64,000 bases of DNA, taken from assembly GCA_018806985.1 (NCBI GenBank), contig JADANN010000354.1:998501-1062500 (forward strand), written 5' to 3'. The stretch is from Angiostrongylus vasorum (lineage: Eukaryota; Nematoda; Chromadorea; Rhabditida; Metastrongylidae). Every line of letters starts with the position of its first letter. The stretch's first letter is position 1. Under the pieces are notes generated by a model that saw only the letters and a list, made by a program, of their open reading frames with translations, was not told the origin of the DNA and did no database searches. Made by a program: the position numbers and the translations under genes. Below, one piece after another: positions 57,801 to 64,000 of the stretch.

Positions 57801-59951
57801 ACCACTCCATGTAGCGATATCAGCAGTCCATGGAATTGAGATTATTGAGGTTGCAGGCGGGTACCACTCAAATTTATGTGAAGAAGTGGAAAATACAATC
57901 TCACAACAATGTAAGTAAGTGCTAGTAAGTAGAAATGAATGAAACCGTTTAGTAGACTGCCCTCATAACGCTAAAGAGGGTTACGGAATAGCTGATCTAT
58001 AAACAAATATATCGAAGTTTGCTACTGCTCATTCTACAAACGACTTATCAACATCTGAGGAAACGTTTTAGATACTTTGTTAAGTTTCATATCAGGGATA
58101 TTCTTTATGAAACGGATCTGTAGCAAGTAAGTAGTGGTCCTTGATCCAGGGTGACCAGTAGGAGAGTAAGATATGAACCAGCATAAACTACATCCTTGCC
58201 CTAAGATGCAATTAAACTGAAAGAGTGAGCTTCAGACCTTTGTTGCTTTGCAGTGACTTATACCTTCTTCTGACACATCTTCATTGTATTGTATTTTGAT
58301 GGAATAACGTGGTCAAGTGACTATAATGCAAACGAGAGACGGATCACTAACAACACTTGAGCTACGCGTTTCCACCGGAAACAAGTTACTGGACAGTAAA
58401 AAAGAAGAGAAACTAGGGCCTATTTGATTTGCAGAGCTGGACGAGTTACCCGTTGCTATCTGTACATGAAAAAAAAGACAGCGAAAGTAAAACGTCTCCT
58501 ATGAAATGTGTAGTGCGTTTCGTGTCATTCAAAAATTTGAAGCGCATTGAGTGGCGTTGATGCGTGGAAAAGAGGAGTGGACACTTCAACATTTCATCTC
58601 TTCAAGCTGTTTATTAATAACAGGCGACACAGGTGATATAGTAATAGCATAACTTACAATTAAATGTAAGTACACTTCAATTTAGACAACGAACTCTCCA
58701 GTGTTTAATCTAACACTCCGGAAGGACTTTGAATAAATGGGAGTAATAGCCGTTGTTTTTCCTTCATTATAGCGAATACTCTGTTTTTCAGATCGCTTTT
58801 GTGCGCTTCAAAGCTCTATTTGCATAATATTTTCGCTAAAAGTGAATTTGATATTCATTGGTTAAAGAGCAATGAAAACGGATTCCACACGAACATGTAA
58901 GACCATTGATAAGTGGTGTGAAGAAACCATCATTATTTTACCTTAGCGGCGTGAATATATGCGACCTCGTTGTGGTCGATCGTAAGTGGCAGAGGTTCCT
59001 CTGCCACGTGTATTCGCTTCAGGATTTCCGATATATCGAGGCGGTGTCCCGCCCCGTATAGCCTGGAATCAAACACGAATTAATCAGTGAATTCCCTGAA
59101 ATTGAAGAAAGTTTTGGACGGGAAAACACAATAGACACCAAAATCGATGGAAACAACATTCTTTAGTAATACAAAGCTGGTAGTCACAGCTCATTCATAT
59201 CCTATACATCCTACTAGATGGGATCGAAGAAGAGGAATTGATAGATGATATATGCAGACTAGTAATAAATTATAAAGGGCATAGTAATAAGTGTGGAATA
59301 TATTAAGACTAGAGATTTGTGTCTTGAAAAACCCTGGATCCTGGATCATACTCCCTGGATTTTCTGATGCTTTCTGTTTTCCCAGAATTACGAAGTCATA
59401 GGGAAGTGGAAATCTTTCATTATTTGAATGAAAAATGAAGCAGCACAATGAGTGATAGAAATGATTGAATGAAAGACGATTATTTATAGTGAGACTTCTC
59501 ACGAATCAACACTGCTGCTATTCTTTTTAGTATTTATTATTGATAAAGTATTACGACACTACAAGGTATACAACAGTTGTTTTATGTTGTTCAGCGAAAA
59601 ATGCAAGACGTGGCGTCTTCGCTCGGCAATGAATTGGCATTTAATTTCTCTAGGGAAGCGGAATAATTAGAGAGATCGAAGACTACCAACATGTTCACCA
59701 TATTAAGTTGAACATGCGTTACTAGTATAACGTACTCTGAATTAGTATATATCCGAGTGTAGCTGACCACTTTTTAAGCGAGGATAATTAAAATATGCAC
59801 AACGGTCTTCTATATAGGTTTCATAATCGTTCTTGCGCTTATACCTGTTTGCGAAGTGCGGACGTTTAACAAAAACGGCCTCATCACTAGTTCGCGGTTC
59901 TTGAAGATTCGGAAGCAATTGTAGAAAATCCCAAACAGAAGGCGAAAGCAT
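40181..59951 (-). CDS. TIA-1/TIAR-like RNA-binding protein, 11 exons, two RRMs
   Basis: Exons 59951-59845, 59062-58942, 56376-56212, 49605-49492, 49408-49354, 47532-47445, 44272-44197, 44104-43985, 43222-43156, 42975-42791 and 40327-40181 join with matching phases into 1,245 nt, that is 414 codons plus TAA. All introns are GT-AG. An in-frame TAA lies 9 nt before the ATG, which supports this start. The first RRM (about residues 190-265) has RNP2 VFVGDL and RNP1 KGYGFVSY; the second (about 293-362) has VYVGNV and QGYAFVRY. They match RRM2 and RRM3 of the TIA-1/TIAR family, including the IRTNWATR and CSWG ends. TIA proteins bind U-rich RNA, regulate splicing and translation, and join stress granules. 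Canonical RRM1 is not seen; residues 1-188 are unrecognised and partly Ser/Thr/Pro/Gln-rich. Nematodes have several paralogues (tiar-1, -2 and -3 in C. elegans); which one this is cannot be decided. RRM and C-terminal exons are strong; joining of exons 1-4 rests on phase and splice sites. Confidence 0.85.
40762..41035 (-). mobile_element. SINE family 3 fragment
   Basis: Reverse copy (CCGTCATCACATCTACTGTG, GATGCTACTTGAAGTTTTCT) immediately next to the 3' end of RTE copy C in intron 10 of the TIA-like gene. Confidence 0.5.
41044..42150 (-). mobile_element. RTE-type retrotransposon, 5'-truncated copy C
   Basis: Minus-strand copy of the same family. Its 3' end with the GGTGACAGGTGAT-like tail is at about 41,044, followed by the C-terminal domain (NRWTRAVSDWI) and palm remnants up to about 42,150, where it is truncated. 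It lies in intron 10 of the TIA-like gene and in the same orientation. Frames are broken. Confidence 0.8.
42540..42690 (-). mobile_element. SINE family 2, 3' fragment
   Basis: Contains GATCAGTCCACAATGGATGC and GTAGAGGTGACTGAATGTGC, as in the 3' half of the family, and runs into a TA microsatellite. A second weaker piece is at 42,280-42,340. Confidence 0.5.
42688..42728. repeat. TA microsatellite in intron 10 of the TIA-like gene
   Basis: About 40 nt of alternating AT beginning CTATACATATATATAT, 60 nt downstream of exon 10's donor on the minus strand. Confidence 0.9.
42791..42975 (-). CDS. TIA-like gene exon 10, rest of second RRM (RRM3-like)
   Basis: Acceptor TTTTTCCAG, donor CAG|GTGGGG. 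It encodes NDLREPFSVHGEITEVRLFK, then AQGYAFVRYERKECATNAIM and EMNGKEIGGNTIRCSWGRMQ. RNP1 (QGYAFVRY) and the closing RCSWG are typical of TIA RRM3. Read-through past the donor soon enters a TA microsatellite, which supports splicing here. Confidence 0.92.
43156..43222 (-). CDS. TIA-like gene exon 9, start of second RRM
   Basis: It encodes VFNSTKPDNTSVYVGNVNPN and TT, carrying RNP2 VYVGNV. The acceptor is an unusual CACTAAG rather than TTTCAG, but the frame and homology fix it. The donor is G|GTAAAC and the exon ends in phase 1. Confidence 0.88.
43395..43622 (-). mobile_element. SINE family 2 copy, diverged
   Basis: Matches the body (CCAAACCCTGGAGGGATGGA) and tRNA-like head (TCTAACCATTGAACTACACA) in reverse, without the 3' part. 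In intron 8 of the TIA-like gene. Confidence 0.5.
43985..44104 (-). CDS. TIA-like gene exon 8, end of first RRM and linker
   Basis: Acceptor TTCTAG, donor CAG|GTCTGA. Exactly 40 codons, phase 0 to 0: NAEKAISAMNGHWLGRRAIR, TNWATRRPPDE and TREKLTFEQ. The WLGRRxIRTNWATR block is a TIA-family hallmark at the end of RRM2. Confidence 0.9.
44197..44272 (-). CDS. TIA-like gene exon 7, RNP1 of first RRM
   Basis: Acceptor TTTCAG, donor GAA|GTGAGT. It encodes EAKVIRDSQTQKSKGYGFVS then YPVKE, with the RNP1 octamer KGYGFVSY including its two aromatic RNA-contact positions. Confidence 0.9.
44480..46385. other. Intron 6 of the TIA-like gene, unique part
   Basis: No exon or repeat recognised between exon 7 and the SINE cluster at 46.4 kb. 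Confidence 0.4.
46390..46680 (-). mobile_element. SINE family 2 copy
   Basis: Reverse orientation: the 3' end is near 46,400 (CAACCTCTGAGGGATGCGCC on plus) and the tRNA-like head ends near 46,665 (CCACTGCGCCGCACGCGCCC on plus). In intron 6 of the TIA-like gene. Confidence 0.7.
46990..47200 (-). mobile_element. Penelope-like GIY-YIG C-terminal fragment
   Basis: The minus strand reads HNGEDFEVEVTVLA, then a stop, HKTLQAFWISCK, and VDTRDLAPYL. These match the end of the GIY-YIG region in the copies at 18.9 and 48.5 kb. The large plus-strand open frame over it is a shadow. Confidence 0.62.
47445..47532 (-). CDS. TIA-like gene exon 6, first half of RRM (RRM2-like)
   Basis: Acceptor TTTTAG, donor AG|GTACC. 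It encodes HFHVFVGDLSAEVDNRALKE and then AFSVHGEV: the RNP2 strand and helix 1 of a TIA RRM2. It ends in phase 2 and makes Ser with exon 7. Confidence 0.9.
47620..47900 (-). mobile_element. SINE family 2 copy
   Basis: Same family, reverse orientation, with the GGAGGTGATCGAATGCATAT and GGTACCTATTTCCCGACCCC blocks. It lies 90 nt upstream of exon 6 of the TIA-like gene. Confidence 0.68.
48114..49125 (-). mobile_element. Penelope-like element remnant with inverted terminal arms
   Basis: Two arms of about 265 nt, 48,114-48,376 and 48,853-49,125, are inverted copies carrying the GCTGACGTTTCGGCGATTTC / GAAATCGCCGAAACGTCAGC core. Between them a minus-strand frame encodes a GIY-YIG endonuclease fragment. 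Penelope-like elements typically join reverse transcriptase to a GIY-YIG domain and can carry pseudo-LTRs, direct or inverted. The reverse transcriptase is absent. It lies in intron 5 of the TIA-like gene. Confidence 0.72.
48450..48864 (-). pseudogene. GIY-YIG endonuclease domain of a Penelope-like element
   Basis: The frame shows CIICPNGRDGDC, then GIIYLISCNACSEEYIGETG and RPLC. This is the Cys-rich linker, the GIY motif (here GIIY) and YIG with the following GETGR of PLE endonucleases. After RPLC the frame shifts. The remainder (KEH-like segment, DDFEV, a C-terminal block near 48,480) continues in other frames with stops, so it is inactive. Confidence 0.75.
49354..49408 (-). CDS. TIA-like gene exon 5, linker before first RRM
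   Basis: Acceptor GATTTTAG, donor GTACGT. It encodes EIKNALANAPQEPKIDTS and ends on one base that makes Lys with exon 6, giving PKIDTSK next to HFHVFVGDL. This matches the DTS-x-HFHVFVGDL junction typical of TIA proteins, so the join is convincing. Confidence 0.8.
49492..49605 (-). CDS. TIA-like gene exon 4
   Basis: Acceptor CCCATTTAG, donor GCG|GTTTGT; 114 nt, phase 0 to 0, 38 residues starting MQLQPQLNSAYEG and ending SLAALQRAA. The stronger TTTCAG 14 nt upstream is excluded because every frame from it meets a stop. The exon might also be a separate first exon because it opens with ATG. Confidence 0.6.
49735..49965 (-). repeat. Palindromic element, one-arm copy
   Basis: GTTGACGGGTGATTGCTGAG through CGTTACTGCTCGGAAAGGGC to AACATACCCTGCCGTTAAAA. 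It lies 130 nt upstream of exon 4 of the TIA-like gene. Confidence 0.7.
49970..52110. other. Intron 3 of the TIA-like gene, unique part
   Basis: Searched for a hidden RRM1 exon (RNP2 YVGN-like and RNP1 FVEF-like patterns) on the minus strand; none seen. A short exon-like segment near 50,600-50,670 has incompatible phase. The rest of intron 3 to 56,211 is repeats plus unique AT-rich DNA (53,440-54,060; 54,920-55,390; 55,645-56,210). Confidence 0.4.
52116..52800 (-). mobile_element. RTE-like fragment with FVDD motif, copy G
   Basis: A minus-strand frame includes FIRIDGKFLPNLRFVDDIVM, a reverse-transcriptase motif C with the Asp pair kept. C-terminal remnants follow, ending near 52,130 with a CTGGATGGCCCGTCTTC end like copy F. 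Heavily decayed; it lies in intron 3 of the TIA-like gene, same strand. Confidence 0.65.
53067..53437 (+). mobile_element. SINE family 3, tRNA-derived head well preserved
   Basis: TCGATGCG (53,067-53,074) can pair with CGCTTCGA (53,128-53,135) like an acceptor stem, seven of eight pairs. TAGCGTAGTGATAATAATGC resembles an A box, and GGTTCAAATCC (53,118-53,128) is a near-perfect polymerase III B box. The tail includes AATCCTCAAGTAGCAGCCGA and ends in a short A tract. Derived from a tRNA but not a working tRNA gene. Confidence 0.72.
54065..54312 (-). repeat. Palindromic element, diverged copy
   Basis: AATCATCCATCAACGGGAAT, GAACCCAGTTAACCTGAGGC and the closing CTTGCCATTAAAAAAGAATG match the family; the centre is rearranged. 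Confidence 0.5.
54455..54915. repeat. TATACA/TATG-rich microsatellite pair flanking a SINE
   Basis: 54,455-54,590 and 54,825-54,905 are runs of TA, TATACA and TGTATG types; a TG run lies at 54,520-54,545. The Tyr/Ile/Cys-rich open frames over it are artefacts of the repeat. Confidence 0.85.
54585..54830 (-). mobile_element. SINE family 1 copy, 5' end lost into a microsatellite
   Basis: It starts with ACTTACTTACTTGGATACC and matches the family up to GGTGGATCCTGGTAT, where a long TA-rich microsatellite replaces the remaining body. It is also preceded by a microsatellite. Confidence 0.7.
55395..55640 (+). mobile_element. SINE family 2, tRNA-headed copy
   Basis: The head reads GTGACGCAGTGGTCGGAGGC, close to a polymerase III A box, and CGGGATCGATCCCGG lies where a B box is expected. 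The body (TTCCATCCCTCCGGGATCGG, AAATTGGTACCAGAC) is shared with the copies below. It matches no intact tRNA. Confidence 0.7.
56212..56376 (-). CDS. TIA-like gene exon 3
   Basis: Acceptor TTTTCAG, donor GAG|GTATGA; 165 nt, phase 0 to 0, 55 residues. The peptide is Ala/Ser/Thr/Pro-rich followed by a YPQPHLYQYMP segment, resembling the low-complexity tails of TIA proteins but lying at the N-terminal side. An internal Met (MTTVGQAA) could be an alternative start if exons 1-2 belong to something else. Confidence 0.65.
56530..56780 (-). mobile_element. SINE family 2 copy, diverged
   Basis: GAGGTGATTGAATACATATG, a GACAAGTATTGCTCC block and a degenerate head near 56,760. Just upstream (on the minus strand) of exon 3 of the TIA-like gene. 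Confidence 0.5.
56920..57305 (-). mobile_element. SINE family 1 copy
   Basis: TTACTTACTTACTTTGATGGACGG-like start, the body with the GGTGGGTCCTGGTATTGGTT block, ending near 57,305. It lies in intron 2 of the TIA-like gene. Confidence 0.72.
57310..58940. other. Intron 2 of the TIA-like gene, unique part
   Basis: No recognised exon or repeat besides the SINEs noted at 56.5-57.3 kb; intron 1 (59,063-59,844) is likewise featureless. Confidence 0.4.
58942..59062 (-). CDS. TIA-like gene exon 2
   Basis: Acceptor GATTCCAG, donor AAG|GTAAAA. It encodes 40 residues (LYGAGHRLDISEILKRIH...) in the only open frame. The exon starts in phase 2 and ends in phase 0, fitting both neighbours. I recognise no domain. 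Confidence 0.6.
59845..59951 (-). CDS. TIA-like gene exon 1 (start)
   Basis: ATG at 59951-59949 with in-frame TAA just upstream. It encodes 35 residues beginning MLSPSVWDFLQLLP and ends with two bases (AG) before donor GTATAA. Those bases complete an Arg codon with the first base of exon 2. No trans-splice acceptor of good quality was seen upstream. Confidence 0.6.
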
Positions 59952-60019
59952 AAGGCCTTAACTGCCCTACTCTTATCCACAGTAACACAGTGAAGCAGTA
60001 AAAGAATAAAAAAAAGAAT

Positions 60020-60300
60020 AAAAGCTTTTAGCCCTGATCAACTCCTGAGGGATGCGCCATGCATTCTACTCCATTAAGCATCATTTGGAGGTGATTGGAT
60101 GCATATCTGGCCTTTACAATGATTCGCCGTGGCCAACCGATGTATCGAGCCGGTGCTGTTATGCTCCCAAAAAAGTCTGGTACCAATTTGCCGAACCCCG
60201 GGATGGAAGGCTTGGTGGGCCATAGGCGCGGGGGAACGATTCCACGTGTGTGTTACAGGTCGCCTCCGACCACTGCGCCGCTCACGCCCTTCCTGAAGTG
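60020..60300 (-). mobile_element. SINE family 2 copy
   Basis: Nearly full-length reverse copy, ending at a GCGCCGCTCACGCCC head about 60,290. It sits about 70 nt upstream of the TIA-like gene's start codon, so it may lie in its promoter or 5' leader. Confidence 0.72.
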
Positions 60301-60849
60301 GTAGACGTTCGAAATGTCGATGTGGTTCATAGTACTGTTCGTCCAACCCTCATCAAAACGACGTTCGGCCGTCGTGGACCACGCGACTCGGTATAAAGCT
60401 TCCAGTTTTCGGAAATTCCAAGCACAATGTATTGAAACATCGTTCAGCATTTCATTATTCGCTTTTAGTTGTGAGGAAAGATCTCAAATCCATGAAAAAA
60501 GTCGTTCATTTTTGTGAGGACAATATCGGATACGAATGGTATACGAACTAAGTACACCTCAAATTAAGCATGATTTTCCAGCTTCAAAAGCAGTGAAAAT
60601 GGTGATCTAAAACCACTGAAAAGTTGCAAAATTCATTAAAAATTTTGCTTAAACCTACTAGATAAGACCCTTCTAAAAGAACTAATCTGTGATGTGGGGA
60701 GCTAAACGCATGAATGCATAAAACCGTTTAACACTTTCACGACTCATGCATGAGTCATACATGATTAAAAAGGGGTTGAAAATTATTTAACGTCCCTCTC
60801 AGCTTTAAAGACGCATATATCTGTTTATTCTGAACATTATTTAAAGAAA

Positions 60850-61500
60850 TACAACCACAATGGTGCTGAGATATTTGCAAAACTCTGGACCATAGGTGTC
60901 TAAGGTGGTGAACGAACGCGCTATTGTCCATTCCGGAGAGTAGCGCTTACCACCACACCATGCAGGTCCTTCGTTTCGCCTGTCTCTCAGCTAGTTCTAT
61001 CGAAAAGCGCCATCAGCAACCACCCGTCAACGGGATTGATCTGGAAAACGCGTTACTCCCTGGAAAGGACAATAGCGCGTTCGTTGCTCACCTCAGACAC
61101 CTGTGGTCCAGAATTTTGCAAACATCTCAGCAACATTGTGGTTGTATTTCGCTTAGTACCCTGCCGTGAAAATTGTAGTAGGCAGAAAATAAAAAGCAAA
61201 ACATTGTGATTTCAACTACAGCCTCAGGTTAACTGGGTTCAATGCTGATGTGAGTTCCCCAGATCCCGTTGACGGTTGATTGCTGAGGGCGCTGATCGAT
61301 AGAACTAGCTGAGAGACAGGCGAAACGAAAGACTCGCATGGTGTGGTGGTGAACGCGTTACTCCCCGGAAAAGACAATAGCGCGTTCGTTGCTCACCTTA
61401 GACACCTGTGGTCCAGAGTTTTGCAAATATCTCAGCAACATTGTGGTCGCTTAGTACCCTGCCGTGAAAATTGTAGTAAGTGGAAAATAAAAAAGCAAAA
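60850..61500. repeat. Two adjacent palindromic MITE-like elements
   Basis: The first (60,850-61,195) has both arms, from GCTGAGATATTTGCAAAACT to GTAGTAGGCAGAAAATAAAA. The second (61,225-61,500) has the right arm and centre of the same family. Both are followed by AGCAAAACATT, which suggests local duplication. Confidence 0.72.
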
Positions 61501-61524
61501 CATTATTTAAAGAATAAAAAGTCG

Positions 61525-61800
61525 AAGCTTTCGACGTTGATCAATCCCCTGAGTGTGCGTCGTGCACTAGACTTCATTAAGCATCATTGGAGGTGATTGG
61601 GTGTGTACCTGACCTAGACTTACAGTGGCACACCTATGCATCAAATCTGTATTGCGACTCTCCAAGAAAAAGTTTGATGCCATTTTCCCGATTCCGGAAG
61701 GATAGAAGGTTCGGTGAGCTCAGGACAGCAAATCGAAGACCTCGTGTGTGTTGCAGGACTCCTCTAATCACCGCGCCACGCCCAGCCCTTTGAGCACTAC
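61525..61800 (-). mobile_element. SINE family 2 copy
   Basis: Diverged reverse copy with GATCAATCCCCTGAGTGTGC, GGAGGTGATTGGGTG and a GCGCCACGCCCAGCCC head end. Confidence 0.6.
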
Positions 61801-61804
61801 TGGC

Positions 61805-62740
61805 TGACATAAATTCACCAGAATGTTCAGTTACAATTTCTCAATTTTATTCGTCAAAGATTTCGTTTCCAGCAGCGCAGTGCAGAAACAAATGCGATAT
61901 CGTCCAGTAAGACGCGACTGTACCATCGAGTAGTAGACGTTGCAGGTATGGATGTTTATGTCAAACCTTTTAAGCATTTTGTCGACAAAAAACTAAGTTT
62001 CATGAGAATTGAAAACAAGAATAGGATTTCCGTCTCAACTGCTACAGCAGTCGACTAAATGGAGAAATTGTAGGCATCGTGCGCTATGCATTAATAATGA
62101 TGACGTACAGAAATGGAAATGACAATGAAAAGAATGCATCACTTTTATATAACATATAACTGATATAACATTATCATTTCGGATGAACAACACGATAACA
62201 TATTAGTGAGAAACGACGAACTCATATAAAGTGATGATCTTAACGGTGATATTTCTGACCGATAACGATCATAACGCTTTGCTTTCGCAATTTTATCATC
62301 GATACTACAAAGTACTTACGATCGACGTGTCTTTTGCCTAAAATGTCGGCTTAAATCTGTGAGAGAGTTGAAGACGAATCAACGATGTCAGGCAACGAAA
62401 ACATACAAGTCGACCGACTTATGGGCGACATTTGGAGGACAACACCAACGCCAACACCAACATCAACAACGATAGCGTTCATCGTTGGAAGATGATTCAT
62501 TGTGATGTTAGTTAGGAGAATCGAAATGTGTTACCTTAAGTTTATTTTGTTATTCAGGATAGAAATGAAACATAAACGTTCAGCCAATCCATGGACTAAG
62601 CTGAAACTGTTTGTTTTATTGATTTTAATACTAAATGTGTATGATATCCAATAAAATTCCGTCTAAAAAAGTTCGCAAGGAGAAATTTAATCTGATAAAT
62701 CGTGAGTTACTGAGAGTAAGGAGAATAGGTTGAACGAAGG
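61805..62740. other. Unrecognised; possible pseudo-LTR trace
   Basis: A CAACACCAACGCCAACACCA run at about 62,440 resembles the CAACACCAACAACAACGACA part of the Penelope-like arms at 49.0 kb, but the diagnostic AAACGTCAGC core is missing. Confidence 0.3.
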
Positions 62741-62745
62741 CTTAC

Positions 62746-62900
62746 TTCGAGTTTGAACAACAACAATACATTGATCGACAAGAAAAATGTATATAACAAT
62801 AGCAGTTATTGCAACTAGATCCAGAATATCCATAATCACTGAGACTGTGGTATAAACATATCGTTTAACGTTCATCGAATTCATTGTTAGAGCGCAGAAT
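62746..62900 (-). CDS. Candidate transmembrane exon, minus strand
   Basis: The frame contains NVKRYVYTTVSVIMDILDLV followed by AITAIVIYIFLVDQCIVVV, one or two membrane spans, and ends at a strong donor GAA|GTAAGC. A second hydrophobic frame at about 62,970-63,080 (GFMVVYYVGIHSNGVTIAVH) lies upstream on the same strand but does not join in phase. This may be a decayed seven-transmembrane receptor or two unrelated frames. Confidence 0.25.
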
Positions 62901-63114
62901 ATGATTCTTAAAAAAGAACAGCTGAATATTCATAATTGTCATGTCATAAGTAGAATACCAAAAGCTCATTTACGGCGGTGCATTCGAGAATATCGATGAA
63001 TTTCACGAAATGGATGTTGTGCACAGCTATTGTGACGCCGTTTGAATGTATGCCCACATAATAAACCACCATAAACCCTATTGCAATAACAGGTTTCCCT
63101 TCAGCATATGGATA

Positions 63115-63425
63115 CAGTGTGTCTTTGTAGATATATGCACGAATGCATGCGCTTACATACATATACATGCATTATATATATACATAGATATAAACATGTG
63201 AATTTACCTCTGCCAGTATGCCTACATGTACACCAGTGTGCATTGAGCTGTGTAGATAGGTTTATGATCCATGGGCCTATACATATATAAATATATATAC
63301 ATATTTACATATGTATATATATATATATATATGTAAGGCCAGATTGATGAGCATATATATATATACATATGTACATATTTATATACATATATAAATATAC
63401 ATATATACATACATATATATAAACT
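63115..63425. repeat. TATACA-rich microsatellite
   Basis: Irregular alternating purine-pyrimidine runs (TACATATATA types) over about 300 nt. They create Tyr/Ile-rich open frames on both strands that are not genes. Confidence 0.85.
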
Positions 63426-63527
63426 TGTCGATCTGGTACCAGGACACATATCAGGAAGCGGTATTCTTGACACTCACGTAACTTAGCATTAACCAAAAAT
63501 GGCTGGATGAGATTATATTCACTAATC

Positions 63528-63735
63528 ACTTTTTTACTTACTGCCTATACTTCTTCATGGCAACGTATGATGTGAATTATAACAATTATAACCACATTAA
63601 TACTCAGATATTTGCAAAACTGCGGACCGCCAGTGCCCGCCGTAGCGATCGAACCCGCTATTTCTTTTTTCTGGGGGCTAAGGTGTTCACCACTACACAC
63701 CATGCAGATCCTTCGTTTCGTCTTTCTCTAACTTA
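63528..63735 (+). repeat. Palindromic element, left-arm copy
   Basis: TTACTGCCTATACTTCTTCATGG-type start, CTCAGATATTTGCAAAACTG and CACACCATGCAGATCCTTCG, ending directly against RTE copy E. Confidence 0.62.
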
Positions 63736-64000
63736 TAGGTATCACCTTTATCACCTGTATCACATGTAGTCCCGTTGATCGTCGAGTGACTCGAGCGGGC
63801 GCCAGTAAATCTTCCATTTTTCCCAGTCGGACGCAAGATTAGATCAGAGTGTGGTTCTGATCGCTCTAGGGACTCGTTGAGTCGTTGAGCATCATATCTT
63901 TCTTCTAAGCTTTTCGTGAAAAACTTTGACCATAGAGTCGGTGCGAGAAATCCAGTCACTAACGGCTCTTGTCCATCGGTTGTCGTTCACACGCTTTACG
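63735..64000 (-). mobile_element. RTE 3'-end fragment, copy E, running off the window
   Basis: Minus-strand end of the same family. The tail TCACCTTTATCACCTGTATC is at 63,737 and is followed by the C-terminal coding region. It continues past 64,000, so its length is unknown. Confidence 0.75.

Noticed and set aside
63222..63529. Tyr/Ile-rich open frames on the minus strand
   Set aside because: Microsatellite translation only.
1..64000. CRISPR arrays, bacterial operons, ribosome binding sites, rRNA genes, retroviral or LTR elements
   Set aside because: No regularly spaced repeats, no Shine-Dalgarno-led gene strings, no rRNA-like blocks and no LTR pairs or gag-pol frames were seen; the retroelements are non-LTR and Penelope-like.

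Overview
This is a eukaryotic, AT-rich, intron-bearing and repeat-dense window with no bacterial features. Short exons joined by GT-AG introns of 80 bp to several kb, TTTTCAG-type acceptors, nematode-style RTE and Penelope-like retroelements and several tRNA-headed SINE families suggest a parasitic nematode, most like a strongylid/hookworm. That assignment is inference from family resemblance only.

The best-supported host gene lies on the minus strand from about 59,951 down to 40,181. Eleven exons join in phase to a 1,245-nt reading frame (414 codons plus stop) for a TIA-1/TIAR-like RNA-binding protein. It carries two recognisable RRMs, matching RRM2 and RRM3 of the family. The place of RRM1 is taken by a long unrecognised N-terminus. 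Its large introns are full of SINEs, palindromic repeats and a Penelope-like element.

A second likely gene, also minus, lies at 25,158-26,124 and possibly reaches 28,937. Its four firm exons are phase-compatible and end in a stop, and they encode an unrecognised protein with paired CxC motifs.

The rest is mainly decayed mobile DNA. Layout: 1-14 kb, SINE and palindrome copies in unannotated sequence; 14.4-17.9 kb, a long RTE-type non-LTR retrotransposon (endonuclease plus reverse transcriptase) broken by stops; 18.6-24.1 kb, SINE, Penelope-like remnants and an inverted palindromic element; 25-29 kb, the second gene; 29.7-30.1 kb, a SINE with an exact 13-bp target-site duplication; 31-34 kb, RTE fragments; 34.9-38.9 kb, a second long RTE copy carrying a nested palindromic element; 40-60 kb, the TIA-like gene; 60-64 kb, clustered repeats, microsatellites and another RTE end.

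The mobile families look interdependent. The RTEs supply reverse transcriptase and one SINE family shares an RTE 3' end. The tRNA-headed SINEs supply their own polymerase III-type promoters, and the short palindromic elements carry no protein and must be moved by a source outside this window.
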